A DNA stretch of 64,000 nt from Oscillatoria sp. CS-180 (GTDB lineage Bacteria; Cyanobacteriota; Cyanobacteriia; Phormidesmidales; Phormidesmidaceae): assembly GCF_028330965.1 (NCBI RefSeq), contig NZ_JAQMUB010000063.1, forward strand, positions 25,871-89,870. The letters run 5' to 3'. Position 1 is the stretch's first letter. Each line of letters opens with the position of its first letter. The notes below the pieces were generated by a model that worked only from the letters and a program-made list of their open reading frames with translations, had not been told where the DNA came from and made no database searches. Made by a program: the position numbers and the translations under genes. Below are positions 1 through 9,192 of this stretch, piece by piece.

Positions 1-206
1 TCGAAGAAGCTCTCCGAAAGCTTGAAGGATCCCTTTAGCAAAACGAGTGACCTCTGCCAGCGAACGTAGTGTTTCTGGCTAAACAGGAATCAGACTTCGG
101 CAATCCGCAAAAACTGCATCAGTGACGTATCATCGCAAGCTTTTTCAAACAGAGTAGTTTTGGGGACTCTATCAACTTTTCAAAGCTTTTGTATCCAATC
201 CGGGAC
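1..206. other. Window-edge non-coding stretch
   Basis: No complete gene is visible. On the plus strand a reading frame runs in from the window edge and stops at 36-38, ending ...EEALRKLEGSL, which could be the C-terminus of a gene lying mostly outside. Eleven codons are too few to be sure. The rest up to the terminator shows no structure I can support. Confidence 0.3.
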
Positions 207-235
207 AAAAAAAAGAGCGTACCTTGGGCACGCTC
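207..235 (-). terminator. Rho-independent terminator of desB
   Basis: Read on the minus strand, a GAGCGT...ACGCTC stem with extra inner pairing (CC/GG) is followed by eight T residues (the A run at 207-214 on the plus strand). It lies about 115 bases beyond the desB stop and fits an intrinsic terminator for that gene. Confidence 0.75.
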
Positions 236-252
236 CTGGTCGTCATTCTGAG

Positions 253-280
253 GTATGTCAGCGGTTAAGAGCTGACATAC
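253..280. repeat. Perfect 10-bp inverted repeat
   Basis: GTATGTCAGC and GCTGACATAC flank an 8-base loop between the desB stop and its terminator. There is no T run on either side, so it is probably an mRNA 3' stabilising hairpin or a protein site rather than a second terminator. Confidence 0.6.
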
Positions 281-348
281 TCCCCCCGAATGGACTGATC
301 TCAGATCTTGCCGTTAATGCTGACTGCAAGATGTCCGTTAATTCTGCT

Positions 349-1410
349 CTAGCGTTTAGGACGAGGCTGGTAGTACACCGGCGATCCCTGATCTGCAACG
401 AAGTGGCAATCTTTGTAAGAACGAACGAAACTTTGCCAAATAGAGTCATCCGATTTGCGATAGTAGTCTCCCAAAACAGGCTTGATGGCTTTGGTCGCTG
501 CCTTCAGGTGATAGTGGGGAATGCTCAGGAAAATATGGTGGGCAACGTGGGTTCCAATATTGTGGTGAATTCCGTTGAAGATACCATAATCGCGGTCAAT
601 GGTAGACAAGGCGCCTTTTAGAAAATGCCAATCATCGTTGGTATACCAAGGAATATCGGCTTCTGTATGGTGAAGCCACGTTACCAAGTCTAGCCAGATA
701 ACAAAGATGACGTAAGGAATGAGGTAGTACGTCGTCAAGAAACCCAACCCATATTGGTATCCCAGCCATCCCAGAAAGCACACCATACCGATGATCCAGC
801 AGGTACTCGTGAGTACACATCGCCTTTCAGAAGGCTGGAAAAGAGGGCTATTAGGTGAGAAGTGGGAGCCTTTACGATTGGGCGATCGCTTGAATAGGTA
901 GATTGGGTAGGCCAGCAGAGGCAGATAGAACCGCACCAGTTTCTCAGGCCAAGACATCGCGTTGTACTTCGACTCGGTGATGGGATACCAGCTCTCATCA
1001 GTGTCGATATTACCCGTATTAGCATGATGGGTACGGTGGCTAATGCGCCAGCCGTGGAAAGGCACCAAAATCGGAGTGTGACTTAGATGTCCAATGAGAT
1101 TGTTAAGCCATCTTTGTCTAGAGAACGATCCGTGACCGCAATCATGCCCAACGACAAATAAGGCCCAGAACATCGTGCCTTGAGCAAACCAAAAGACGGG
1201 CAGAAACCACCACGAATCGATAGCGGCGGCCAGAGCATATAGCCCTGCGATGATGCCGATATCCAAGAAAAAATAGGCGAGCGATCGTAAAGCAGACGGC
1301 TTGAAACAATAAGCAGGAATTGCGGCTCGAATCTCCTTCAAGGTGAACGGTAAATCTCTAGATGAGCGGTTTGGATGTGGACTAGATTGTAATTGCACTG
1401 CGTCTTTCAA
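349..1410 (-). CDS. desB: Omega-3 (delta-15) acyl-lipid desaturase
   Basis: Membrane fatty-acid desaturase predicted to add the omega-3 double bond to glycerolipid acyl chains in the membrane, using ferredoxin. The three histidine boxes are present: HDCGH (residues 89-93), HRTHH (125-129) and HVAHH (288-292), with hydrophobic pairs near 45-85 and 200-240. The region around box 2 (VPFHGWRISHRTHH, then DESW) is typical of DesB and plant FAD7/8 enzymes rather than DesA. Length (353 residues) is normal. The start at 1410 is a TTG; a GTG at 1398 is a weaker alternative. desA lies 294 bases upstream in the same direction, separated by a dispersed repeat, so separate transcription is likely. desB is usually cold-induced in cyanobacteria, but no such element is identified here. 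Confidence 0.9.
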   Translation of the reverse strand: MKDAVQLQSSPHPNRSSRDLPFTLKEIRAAIPAYCFKPSALRSLAYFFLDIGIIAGLYALAAAIDSWWFLPVFWFAQGTMFWALFVVGHDCGHGSFSRQRWLNNLIGHLSHTPILVPFHGWRISHRTHHANTGNIDTDESWYPITESKYNAMSWPEKLVRFYLPLLAYPIYLFKRSPNRKGSHFSPNSPLFQPSERRCVLTSTCWIIGMVCFLGWLGYQYGLGFLTTYYLIPYVIFVIWLDLVTWLHHTEADIPWYTNDDWHFLKGALSTIDRDYGIFNGIHHNIGTHVAHHIFLSIPHYHLKAATKAIKPVLGDYYRKSDDSIWQSFVRSYKDCHFVADQGSPVYYQPRPKR

Positions 1411-1528
1411 ATTCCAATAGAGGTGTGCTCTGACAGACAGTCAGAATCGATTCAAATGTCGGTCAATTCTGTTGATCAGAAAGGCAGCTTAAAAGGACTC
1501 ATCGTTATCAGCAAACTAGGTCTCAGCA

Positions 1529-1625
1529 CACTAGTACCGCTATGCGGAATTCAGAATTCAAAACTAAGGCAGATAAGCTTTCCAAACGTTTTACAAGGTG
1601 AGCCTACTGCTGCCGTCGTGTACTA
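1529..1625 (+). repeat. Dispersed repeat family D, copy 1
   Basis: An element of about 97 bp begins CTAGTACCGC and ends near GTACTAG. It shares an internal block (TAAGCTTTC..., ...GGTGAGCCTA..TGCCG) with 51249-51368 and 45669-45728. The ends are roughly inverted, as in a decayed miniature transposable element. It lies between desA and desB. Confidence 0.7.
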
Positions 1626-1704
1626 GAGAGCTGCCTCAGTTTCTCTGAGACGATGAATACCGGAAAGCCTTCTGCAACAGTCTCTAAAGCACCTTAAGCA
1701 TGGG

Positions 1705-2754
1705 CTAGCGAAGACTATCAAACGGTCGATAGGCTCTATCCGCGTCATAAAGGTGACATTTTTGGGTGATTTGAGTCATGAGCTGCCAGGAAAACCGGCG
1801 AGTATGAATATATTCACCCCAGTTTTGTACCAGGCTTCTGTGGGCCGCTCGTAAGTTGTAAGAAGGGATACCGACCGAAATATGGTGTGGGACATGCACA
1901 TTGATGTCGTGGCAAAGAACTTCGACCCACTTAGGATAGGTGCAGTGAACAGTCCCACTCAACTGGGCCGGCACAGCAGACCACTGCTCTTTCGGATGAA
2001 ACTGAATCTCAGGAATGGTGTGATGCACGATAGTGAACGTGCTCATCCAGAAGTGATACCCCAACCAAGGCATGAGCCAAAATTTCACAATGCCCCAGAG
2101 GCCCAGAGTGAAGTACATCGTGGGGAAGAAAATAGCAGCGAAAATAGCAACGACTGCGATGGAAACTTTGACAGCAGGACGATCGCGCTTAGAAAAGTTC
2201 TCTGGCTTAAAGTGCAATACGGCCCAGTGTGCGATCGACCCTGTCCACCAAAAGACTCCGCGGAGTGCTCGATAGCCCATTTGCAACCAGCTCGGAGCGG
2301 CTTGAAATGCTTCTACTGTCCATGGCTCCCAAGCATTGTCAACATGCAGCTTGTTGGTATGGACATGATGATGGTCATGCAGAATCCGCCAGCAGTGAAA
2401 CGGATAAACCAGCGGCATCATCGTGATATGCCCAACCCAATCGTTGACCCAGCGCTTTTTAGCAAAGGAACGATGTCCGCAATCATGCCCAACGACGAAG
2501 AGACCTGTTGCAGCAGTACCTGTAAAAAACCAAGCAACCGGAAGTAAATACCAGGGAGAGAAAGCGATCGCGCAGTATCCGATGACAACACCTATCACCG
2601 TAACTAAGACTGACAGCCAAGCTTTTCGCCAATCTTTCTCAAAACAGGATTTAGGAATAGTTCGAATCACGTCACTCAGCTTTAAGTCACTCAACGCTAA
2701 GGAAGGATCTGCTAGGGTAGACACCTGAGCAGTGGGGGGAAGTGTAGCAGTCAT
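1705..2754 (-). CDS. desA: Omega-6 (delta-12) acyl-lipid desaturase
   Basis: Membrane desaturase predicted to introduce the delta-12 double bond into lipid-bound oleate, making the substrate for DesB. The histidine boxes are HDCGH (90-94), HDHHH (126-130) and HVPHH (287-291). Box 2 preceded by [10 protein letters not shown] and followed by [15 protein letters not shown] is the DesA pattern. Hydrophobic segments lie at about 47-90 and 195-245. The start is an ATG preceded by GAGG six bases upstream. Length of 349 residues is normal. desA and desB together suggest a strain able to make tri-unsaturated fatty acids. The 390-base divergent region with dxr holds its promoter. Confidence 0.92.
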   Translation of the reverse strand: MTATLPPTAQVSTLADPSLALSDLKLSDVIRTIPKSCFEKDWRKAWLSVLVTVIGVVIGYCAIAFSPWYLLPVAWFFTGTAATGLFVVGHDCGHRSFAKKRWVNDWVGHITMMPLVYPFHCWRILHDHHHVHTNKLHVDNAWEPWTVEAFQAAPSWLQMGYRALRGVFWWTGSIAHWAVLHFKPENFSKRDRPAVKVSIAVVAIFAAIFFPTMYFTLGLWGIVKFWLMPWLGYHFWMSTFTIVHHTIPEIQFHPKEQWSAVPAQLSGTVHCTYPKWVEVLCHDINVHVPHHISVGIPSYNLRAAHRSLVQNWGEYIHTRRFSWQLMTQITQKCHLYDADRAYRPFDSLR

Positions 2755-3144
2755 TCAGAGCCTCGAATAAAAACCAGACTTTTCGTCAGCATGCTGTTAG
2801 AGAAGAAGCTTCCCCGTTCCAATTTCAATCACAGGACTAACACCATGAAGGTGTCATTTTGATAATTTTCATCAAGGAAAAATAACAAACAGCCAAAAAC
2901 ACCCAAAAAGTCTGATAAGCAAACCTAAGTAGTCTACCGCACAGCGGATGCCAGCACTATCACGCGCATAGGTCAAATTAAAAGACTTGAGTCATCGTGT
3001 GAGAATACCTCTAGAAAATCTAATCACTGGCAAAATTACATCGCTAGTTCAGCACTTGAGATTTTGGAGAACCCTGGGTACTAAACATTTGGGACAAGTA
3101 CCCGAAAATTGTAAATTAGAGATGACCTGCACTCTGGTAATACC
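2755..3144. promoter_or_regulatory. Divergent promoter region, desA / dxr
   Basis: A 390-base stretch between two divergent genes with no ORF. It must carry promoters for desA (minus) and dxr (plus). I see no convincing terminator, repeat or named operator. Confidence 0.5.
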
Positions 3145-4338
3145 GTGAAAGCGATCACTTTGCTCGGCTCCACTGGTTCAATTGGGACCCAAACGTTAGA
3201 CATCTTAGAGTCCCATCCTGAGGACTTCCGGCTAGTGGGGATCGCAGCAGGGAACAACGTAGAATTACTCGCTCAGCAAGTGCGTCAGTTCAGACCAGAG
3301 ATTGTAGCCATTTGCAATGAGAGCAAGTTGGAAAGCCTGAGAGAAGCACTTGCCGACCTTGATCCCCAACCGCAGATATTAGCCGGAGATGAGGGCGTTG
3401 TAGAGGTCGCCCGCTATGGGGACGCCGAAGCCGTCGTCACAGGCATAGTAGGGTGTGCTGGGCTTTTACCAACACTAGCGGCGATCGCAGCAGGCAAAGA
3501 CATTGCCCTCGCCAACAAAGAAACGCTTATTGCCGGCGGTCCAGCCGTATTGCCTCTGGTTGAGAAGCATGGTGTCAAGCTGTTACCTGCCGACTCCGAA
3601 CACTCCGCCATCTTCCAGTGCTTGCAAGGGGTTCCTGATCGCGGTCTGCGACGGATTATCCTCACTGCCTCTGGGGGTGCCTTCCGAGATTGGCCCACTG
3701 AGAAATTACCTCAGGTAACAGTCGCTGATGCCCTCAAACATCCTAACTGGAGCATGGGCCGCAAAATTACGGTGGACTCTGCCACCCTCATGAACAAGGG
3801 CCTTGAGGTGATCGAGGCGCACTATCTATTTGGGATGGATTACGACGATATTGATATTGTGATTCACCCTCAAAGCATTATTCATTCGCTCATTGAGCTG
3901 CAAGATACCTCAGTGCTAGCACAATTAGGCTGGCCCGATATGCGATTGCCCCTCCTGTATGCCATCTCCTGGCCCGATCGCATTTACACCGACTGGGAAC
4001 CGCTAGACTTGGTCAAAGCTGGCGACCTGACCTTCCGCGAACCCGACCACGCTAAGTATCCCTGCATGGATATTGCCTATGCCGCAGGTCGGGCCGGAGG
4101 CACCATGACGGCTGTATTAAATGCTGCTAATGAGCAAGCCGTAGCGCTGTTTCTAGATAAGAAAATCAGCTATCTAGACATTCCCAAAGTGATCGAGCAA
4201 GTATGCGATCGCCACCGCATCGACCTCAATGCTCAGCCCTCTTTGGAAGACATCTTGGCAGTAGACGACTGGGCCCGCTTGCAAACCCTAGCGGTCAGCG
4301 AAACTCTCACACGACCTGTTGCCGTCTCCATGGGTTAG
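3145..4338 (+). CDS. dxr: 1-deoxy-D-xylulose 5-phosphate reductoisomerase
   Basis: Second enzyme of the MEP isoprenoid pathway: it rearranges and reduces DXP to 2-C-methyl-D-erythritol 4-phosphate with NADPH. The N-terminal NADPH motif [14 protein letters not shown] (residues 8-21), ALANKETLI (121-129), the metal and substrate segment [12 protein letters not shown] (147-158) and [13 protein letters not shown] (209-221) are all present. Length (397) is normal. The start is GTG at 3145 without a strong ribosome binding site. In a cyanobacterium the pathway feeds carotenoids, the phytyl chain of chlorophyll and quinones. A small membrane-protein gene starts five bases after the stop and is probably co-transcribed. 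Confidence 0.96.
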   Translation: MKAITLLGSTGSIGTQTLDILESHPEDFRLVGIAAGNNVELLAQQVRQFRPEIVAICNESKLESLREALADLDPQPQILAGDEGVVEVARYGDAEAVVTGIVGCAGLLPTLAAIAAGKDIALANKETLIAGGPAVLPLVEKHGVKLLPADSEHSAIFQCLQGVPDRGLRRIILTASGGAFRDWPTEKLPQVTVADALKHPNWSMGRKITVDSATLMNKGLEVIEAHYLFGMDYDDIDIVIHPQSIIHSLIELQDTSVLAQLGWPDMRLPLLYAISWPDRIYTDWEPLDLVKAGDLTFREPDHAKYPCMDIAYAAGRAGGTMTAVLNAANEQAVALFLDKKISYLDIPKVIEQVCDRHRIDLNAQPSLEDILAVDDWARLQTLAVSETLTRPVAVSMG

Positions 4339-4342
4339 CGTC

Positions 4343-4552
4343 GTGGAACTCGTTATCGTCATTGGCGCGATCGTCATTTCCTTTTTGGTCTTCACTTGGC
4401 TGCTCAGAATCGTTCGAGCAACCTTCAAAACAGCGATTCTAGTTGCGGTAACGCTGCTGATTTTGCAAATCATTTTCGGCATCGGACCCCAAACCCTATG
4501 GGAACAGGTTCGAGATTCGCTACCTGGATTTGAACCTGTTAATTTTCAGTGA
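4343..4552 (+). CDS. Small single-pass membrane protein downstream of dxr
   Basis: A 69-residue protein, hydrophobic from about residue 2 to 48 with a short basic break (LLRIVRATFK) that suggests one or two membrane spans, then a polar tail ending DSLPGFEPVNFQ. I do not recognise a named family. The start was placed at GTG 4343, just after the dxr stop; a TTG at 4319 would overlap dxr and add eight residues. Tight spacing to dxr points to co-transcription. Function unknown. Confidence 0.65.
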   Translation: MELVIVIGAIVISFLVFTWLLRIVRATFKTAILVAVTLLILQIIFGIGPQTLWEQVRDSLPGFEPVNFQ

Positions 4553-4952
4553 AGAGACCAGAAAACCTACGTTAGCGTGAAAGAGAAGCTTTTCAGGAAA
4601 AAGCCATTTCTCGTCCTAACGAACGGGAACGTGTTTAAGTATCAACTTTGAGCTTTGGATTTGCCGATGACTCAATCATTCAAAACTCAAAAGTGAGAAC
4701 TTAAAATTCATTCATTCCTAAGAGACAGTCAAGAATTAGGCATTTTCACGAAATCTTTAGGCTTCAGCTTAAAGCGAACTCGTTTAACCCATCCTTGCCT
4801 ATTTGAGCGGTCTCTTTAAAGCACTAACGTACTGTTGTTAAACTCAATGGGATGAATCGATAATGCGGTGAATCAGAACGAGGTGGAAGACCAGAAGTGC
4901 TTGAATGTTCGTCTGAATTCTTTAAAGGCGTCTACACATTAGTCTACACATT
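4553..4952. other. Intergenic, with a 12-bp tandem duplication
   Basis: About 400 bases without a gene. The one clear structure is GTCTACACATTA repeated directly twice (about 4930-4953), immediately before the ribosome binding site of the next gene. It may lie in that gene's leader or promoter. No terminator could be supported. Confidence 0.4.
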
Positions 4953-4967
4953 AAAGGAGTATTGAAG

Positions 4968-5321
4968 GTGCCTATTCCAGATTGGTTGAAATCACAAAAG
5001 GTTGAAGCCCAGTTTCGAGTTGGTGAAGAAGAATGGCAGCTCATCAACATTACGCTAGAGGATGACCAGGGACAGTACGCGGCTCCAGATGATAGTGAGA
5101 AGGGAATTCTTCATTACATCGCCCACGGGCAACATCCTCATGGCGGCGAAGTTTTTCTCATTCATTGGCAAGAAAGCCACGGTCCCCTCGCTGGCCACAC
5201 GGGTATTGATACTTTATGGTTTCAAAAGCGAGAGGAAGGGATTGCGGTGCGAGGGACCTTCTTTTTAGATCAAAGTACCGATTATGGGGAAATTAGCAGT
5301 GCCACCACGCTGTTACGGTAA
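4968..5321 (+). CDS. Hypothetical protein, 117 residues
   Basis: Not recognised. A soluble, acidic protein with alternating strand-like segments and no membrane span or signal peptide. Notable parts are the middle HYIAHGQHPHGGEVFLIHW, rich in histidine, and the end STDYGEISSATTLLR. The start was set at GTG 4968 because AAAGGAGT at 4953-4960 lies at the right distance; a TTG at 4962 is too close to it. It appears to be a single-gene unit, flanked downstream by a structured intergenic region. Confidence 0.65.
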   Translation: MPIPDWLKSQKVEAQFRVGEEEWQLINITLEDDQGQYAAPDDSEKGILHYIAHGQHPHGGEVFLIHWQESHGPLAGHTGIDTLWFQKREEGIAVRGTFFLDQSTDYGEISSATTLLR

Positions 5322-5370
5322 TCCAAGCCGTAAGCTTGCCTGCATAGACTTTACAGAACACAACTGCTTT

Positions 5371-5418
5371 AAAAAGAAAAAGTCGGGTTGAAGACATCTC
5401 TAAAGAAGCTCCAACCCG
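5371..5418 (-). terminator. Terminator-like hairpin, minus strand
   Basis: On the minus strand CGGGTTG ... CAACCCG forms a stem followed by ACTTTTTCTTTTT. It implies a minus-strand transcript entering from above 5420, although no well-supported gene lies there. See the small ORF at 5473-5637 and the finding on this region. Confidence 0.55.
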
Positions 5419-5472
5419 AGCCGTGCTCAAGGAGCACACGCGAGTCTACAGGATGTTTTGATCATGGCCCAC

Positions 5473-5637
5473 TTATTCTTCAGTCACCATAGGGAAAAGT
5501 TCAGTTAAATTCAGGTGTTTTCTAAGCTCCGTATGCCTACATAAGCCTACCGAGAAAACGCTACCGGCGTCAGTAAGATGACTAGCTCTCGGAACTTTAT
5601 GTCCCGAGAGCTGTTGCTGCAAAGGATCCTGAGACAT
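5473..5637 (-). CDS. Doubtful small ORF or structured RNA
   Basis: A 54-residue frame (MSQDPLQQQLSGHK...LFPMVTEE) starts at ATG 5637, and the frame stays open upstream to a GTG at 5754. It has no clear ribosome binding site or recognised family. It lies in a minus-strand interval that ends in the terminator at 5371-5418 and contains a strong hairpin at 5585-5611. The transcript may therefore be a non-coding RNA, and the frame may be accidental. Confidence 0.25.
   Translation of the reverse strand: MSQDPLQQQLSGHKVPRASHLTDAGSVFSVGLCRHTELRKHLNLTELFPMVTEE
5585..5611 (-). repeat. Hairpin with 11-bp stem
   Basis: On the minus strand GCTCTCGGGAC / GTTCCGAGAGC closes a 5-base loop. The one non-Watson-Crick position is a G-T pair on the minus strand but an A-C mismatch on the plus strand, which favours minus-strand RNA as the functional form. 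Further short hairpins (GTGCT CA AGCAC and GTGCTC AAG GAGCAC) lie nearby. Confidence 0.5.
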
Positions 5638-5846
5638 CGAATCGTGCTTGAGCACAGTTACAGTCTTATAACGGCCTACGCAAAAACTCAGAGACAAGTG
5701 CTTGAGCCCAATGGATCGAAATAAGAGACAATTCGGCATTGACGTAAAGCTCACGTCAGTTTTGAACTATTAGGATCGCGTCATCCAGCACAAAATGCCC
5801 CGATCAGCGCGGCGGTGCTACCCTTCAGCAAAACTCCATTTATAAC

Positions 5847-5879
5847 AAAAGGCAGGAAGCATCGTGCTTCCTGCCTTTT
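5847..5879. terminator. Bidirectional rho-independent terminator
   Basis: A perfect 15-bp stem, AAAAGGCAGGAAGCA / TGCTTCCTGCCTTTT, closes a three-base loop, with A/T runs on both sides. It lies 39 bases beyond the htpG stop and can also end any plus-strand transcript entering from 5322. Confidence 0.9.
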
Positions 5880-5917
5880 GTTTCAAACGTGTCCTTGTCT
5901 AACTCAACCCAGCAGTA

Positions 5918-7900
5918 CTATTTCGTCAGTTGAGTCAGCAGTTTGCTAGACCGTTCCACAAACGACTTCATGCCGTTAGCATCAAACCCTTTCTGAGCCA
6001 TCAGCGCAAGATCATACACATGCTGACAAATAAGATTTGCCATCTCGCCTGCCGGAGAGCTAGATCCATCAGGCTGCACGATCGCACTCTTGCCCATCGT
6101 AGACAGATTCTGGATGAGCGGATGAGCCGTGTTAACTAGCAAAACGTGATCTTCAGGAAACTCAGCATTGGTTTGCTGCATCATCGCCATCATTTCCTGC
6201 ATTCGACGAGTAGCCTCCGGCAGCAGCACCATGGCAGGCGGCGTATCGGGATTGTCTGTTTTCAGCGCCTCGGTTCTTACGGTGACCTGAGGTCTGCCAA
6301 GGGCCGCTTCAAACAGTCCTTTGATCTCTTCATCGCGAGTTTTGTTGGTATTAGGATCAACAATTTCGCTGTCCTTATCCTTATCGAGCAGCGCATCATC
6401 CAGATCAGCATCCACCCGCGAGAACTTAACATCCGAGTACTGCTGCTCCAGGAAAGTGACGAAATGGCTGTCGATAAACGTGTCCAGAAACAGCACTTCC
6501 AATCCCTGAGATTGATGCAGCGCAATGTAAGTCGCCTGTGAGGCCTCATCCGTCGCATAAAAGACGCGATTCTCATGGCGCTCTTTGTTGCGCTCCAGAT
6601 AGTCCTTCAGATTGGTGTAGTAATACCCGTTTGCATCTGTCGGCACATCGGACTCAGAATTCACCTCTGCCCAAGCATCCCCTTCATCAGATTGGACTTC
6701 AACCTTAGCCGACTCATCGCTAGTTGCGCCCAGTTTTGCCGTCGTACGGAAGATAATGAAGTCTTCTACCTGCTGCTTAAACTTATCGTCGTTCATGGAG
6801 CCGAACTTGACGAAAGTGCCCAAGTCTTGCCACGACATAATGTACTTAGCAAGATCGCTTCGATAGAGGCCCTTCAGACTGTCACCCACCTTACGAGCAA
6901 TATAGTCAGAAATTTTGCGGACGGTGCGATCGTTCTGCAAAAAGCTTCGAGAAACATTCAACGGAATGTCAGGGCTATCAATCACACCCCGCAAAGGCAT
7001 CAAGAAGCGAGGAATAATCTCTTCACAATTGTCGCTGACGAAGACCTGGCTGCAGAAAAGTTTGATGCTGCTCTTAGTGACATCAATATCAGGCTTGAGC
7101 TTAGGAAAGTAAAGAATCCCATTCACAGCAAAGGGATAGTCCGTATTAAGATGCACCCACAGCAGTGGATCCTCTTGAAAAGGATAGAGATAGCGATAGA
7201 ACTCTAAATACTCCTCATCGCTCATCGCATTCAGAGACTTTTTCCAAGGCGCTTCATGCTTATTAACAACCTCGTCCTCCATCTTGATGGGAACGGGCAA
7301 GAAGTCGCAATAGGTTTTGATGAGCTGCTTAACACGAGCATCTTCTAGATACTCCTGCTCGTCTTCCAACAAATGCAGCGTCACCGTGGTGCCCACACTG
7401 ACTCGCTCTGAAGGAGACAGCTCAAACTCAGTCGTACCGTCACAGCTCCAGTGAACCGCCTCAGCCCCTTCTTGATAAGAGAGGGTATCAATCTCAACTT
7501 GGCTAGACACCATAAAAGAGGAATAGAAGCCAAGACCAAAGTGTCCAATAATGCTGGCGTCACCACTCTCTTTGTACTTAGAAATGAACTCTTCTGCACT
7601 GGAGAAAGCCACCTGGTTGATGTACTTCTTGACCTCCTCGGCAGTCATTCCCAAGCCCGTATCCGAAATGCTGAGGGTTTTCGCGTCTTTGTCAATCGTA
7701 ATTCGAATCTCAGGACTGCTCACGTCACCCGAATACTGCCCTGAGCGAGCCAGAAGGGAGAGCTTTTGAATCGCGTCTACTCCGTTGGAAACCAGCTCTC
7801 GCAGAAAAATTTCGTGGTCAGAATAAAGCCATTTCTTGATAATGGGGAAAATATTCTCAGTATGGATACTGATGTTGCCTTTCTCAAGGATTGTTGCCAT
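5918..7900 (-). CDS. htpG: Hsp90-family chaperone HtpG
   Basis: ATP-dependent cytosolic chaperone of the Hsp90 family, 660 residues, near the usual length. The N-terminal GHKL ATPase domain shows ELVSNGVDAI (about 35-44), SISDTGLGMT (about 76-85) and GHFGLGFYSSFMV (about 119-131). The middle domain carries SRSFLQNDRTVRKI. The C-terminal dimerisation region lacks a eukaryotic MEEVD tail, as expected. Start is ATG with AGGA just upstream. In cyanobacteria HtpG supports heat and high-light tolerance and phycobilisome assembly (family knowledge). It is transcribed alone, ending in the strong terminator at 5847-5879. No CIRCE element was seen upstream. Confidence 0.97.
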   Translation of the reverse strand: MATILEKGNISIHTENIFPIIKKWLYSDHEIFLRELVSNGVDAIQKLSLLARSGQYSGDVSSPEIRITIDKDAKTLSISDTGLGMTAEEVKKYINQVAFSSAEEFISKYKESGDASIIGHFGLGFYSSFMVSSQVEIDTLSYQEGAEAVHWSCDGTTEFELSPSERVSVGTTVTLHLLEDEQEYLEDARVKQLIKTYCDFLPVPIKMEDEVVNKHEAPWKKSLNAMSDEEYLEFYRYLYPFQEDPLLWVHLNTDYPFAVNGILYFPKLKPDIDVTKSSIKLFCSQVFVSDNCEEIIPRFLMPLRGVIDSPDIPLNVSRSFLQNDRTVRKISDYIARKVGDSLKGLYRSDLAKYIMSWQDLGTFVKFGSMNDDKFKQQVEDFIIFRTTAKLGATSDESAKVEVQSDEGDAWAEVNSESDVPTDANGYYYTNLKDYLERNKERHENRVFYATDEASQATYIALHQSQGLEVLFLDTFIDSHFVTFLEQQYSDVKFSRVDADLDDALLDKDKDSEIVDPNTNKTRDEEIKGLFEAALGRPQVTVRTEALKTDNPDTPPAMVLLPEATRRMQEMMAMMQQTNAEFPEDHVLLVNTAHPLIQNLSTMGKSAIVQPDGSSSPAGEMANLICQHVYDLALMAQKGFDANGMKSFVERSSKLLTQLTK

Positions 7901-8015
7901 AGTCCTGCGATCTACGTTTTCAAGTCAGCATAAACGGCTTTATCATCATCGGCGATCGCCTTTTTCATCAAGGGCAATATTTCCCTAGGCGAGTACGGTT
8001 TACCCTACAGCGAAA

Positions 8016-8741
8016 TCAAACTAGCCCACCCCGCAAAGCAGCCACTGCTGCTTGAACGCGATCGTCCACTGACAGTTTATTCATAATGCTCCGTAAATGC
8101 GTTTTGACTGTACTAATACTGAGAAACAGTTCAGACGCAATTTCGGGATTACTTTTCCCTTCAACAATTAGCCTGAGGACATCTAGTTCTCGCTTAGACA
8201 AATCAATTTCAGGACAAGGTGGATGAGCATACTGGAGATGTCCGATGACCTGGCGAGCGATCTGTGGATCAAGATAGGCCGCTCCGTTTTGAGCACAACT
8301 CAACGCGATTTCCAGCTGTTCCAAACTAGTACCCTTGATGCAATACGCATCTGCACCGCTAGCAAGGGCAGCAATCATTTCAACATCAGCCGTATGAGAG
8401 GTCAACATAACGACTCGGGTGTTGGGACTTTGCTGCTTGATCTGTTGGGTGGCCGCTATCCCATCGAGCTGTGGTAGACCAATATCCATCACCACCAAAT
8501 CAGGTTTGAGGGTAAGCGTGGCAGCAATTCCCGAATAGCCATCTTCAGCCCGACCAACAACCTGAAAATGGTCATAGTTAGCTAGAAACTGTTCCAATCC
8601 CAGCTGCATCACCGGGTCATCTTCTACGATGACAATTCGCAAAGGAGAATCAGATTGAGGTTCAGAATCAGACGGTGTTGATCCATTTAGCATGGGGTTC
8701 CTTACAAGCACAGATGAAAGACTCAAGGCACGCAAAACCAT
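8016..8741 (-). CDS. NarL/FixJ-family response regulator
   Basis: Two-component response regulator with a receiver domain (about 35-150; acidic pocket E40 D41 D42, phospho-acceptor D86 in VVMDIGLPQ, conserved T/K at VVMLTS and CIKG) and a C-terminal LuxR-type helix-turn-helix (about 172-235; LSKRELDVLRLIVEGKSNPEIA, then STVKTHLRSIMNKL). It should bind DNA as a dimer on phosphorylation. No kinase is adjacent, so the partner is unknown. ATG 8741 was kept; ATG 8693 gives a 225-residue form that still contains the whole receiver domain and may be the true start, since the first 16 residues look unlike the family. Confidence 0.88.
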   Translation of the reverse strand: MVLRALSLSSVLVRNPMLNGSTPSDSEPQSDSPLRIVIVEDDPVMQLGLEQFLANYDHFQVVGRAEDGYSGIAATLTLKPDLVVMDIGLPQLDGIAATQQIKQQSPNTRVVMLTSHTADVEMIAALASGADAYCIKGTSLEQLEIALSCAQNGAAYLDPQIARQVIGHLQYAHPPCPEIDLSKRELDVLRLIVEGKSNPEIASELFLSISTVKTHLRSIMNKLSVDDRVQAAVAALRGGLV

Positions 8742-9096
8742 GCAGCTACTCTGCTCAATCTTGTCGATGATGTTAGGGGAGCGTCATCCCCCCCCCTTAA
8801 CGCCAGAAAGGTCTACACAATTTCGAGATGCGTTGACTGAACCAAGAAACTAATAATAACTAACGGATCAAGGAGATTGGAAATCGATTTGAATAATAAA
8901 TTAAATCAGTAGCTAAAGTCTATTTCTATCTAGAAAACTGGAAACAATGATTGGAATTTTTAATACAAACAGTTTATTTAACAAGTTATTTTGTATGTCT
9001 AGATGCCCTTATTTGTTCCCTTGATTAACAGTCCTTAATCAAAGAAAAAGGTTTAGCTCTACAGACAAACAAGCGATCGCCCTCAGCAAATACAGA
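8742..9096. other. AT-rich intergenic region
   Basis: About 350 bases between the response regulator and the end of the 472-residue unknown gene. It includes a run of nine C at about 8790 and AT-rich sequence likely to hold the regulator's promoter. No gene seen. Confidence 0.4.
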
Positions 9097-9145
9097 TGAT
9101 TGACTGACAAAAGTTGCTCATTGCAAGAGTTTTGCCAGTCAATCA
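9097..9145. repeat. Long imperfect inverted repeat
   Basis: TGATTGACTG and CAGTCAATCA, plus inner CAAAA/TTTTG after one mismatch, flank a loop that itself contains TTGC/GCAA. It lies about 50 bases beyond the stop of the 9193-10611 gene (minus strand) and could end its message, although there is no long T run. Confidence 0.5.
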
Positions 9146-9192
9146 AAAGAGGCTTACTAGGGGTTTTGCAGGGCTGCAACTAACTTAATAGC

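Noticed and set aside
160..621. Plus-strand frame of 153 codons overlapping desB
   Set aside because: Runs antisense through the end of a clear desaturase and its terminator; no ribosome binding site and no protein-like pattern.
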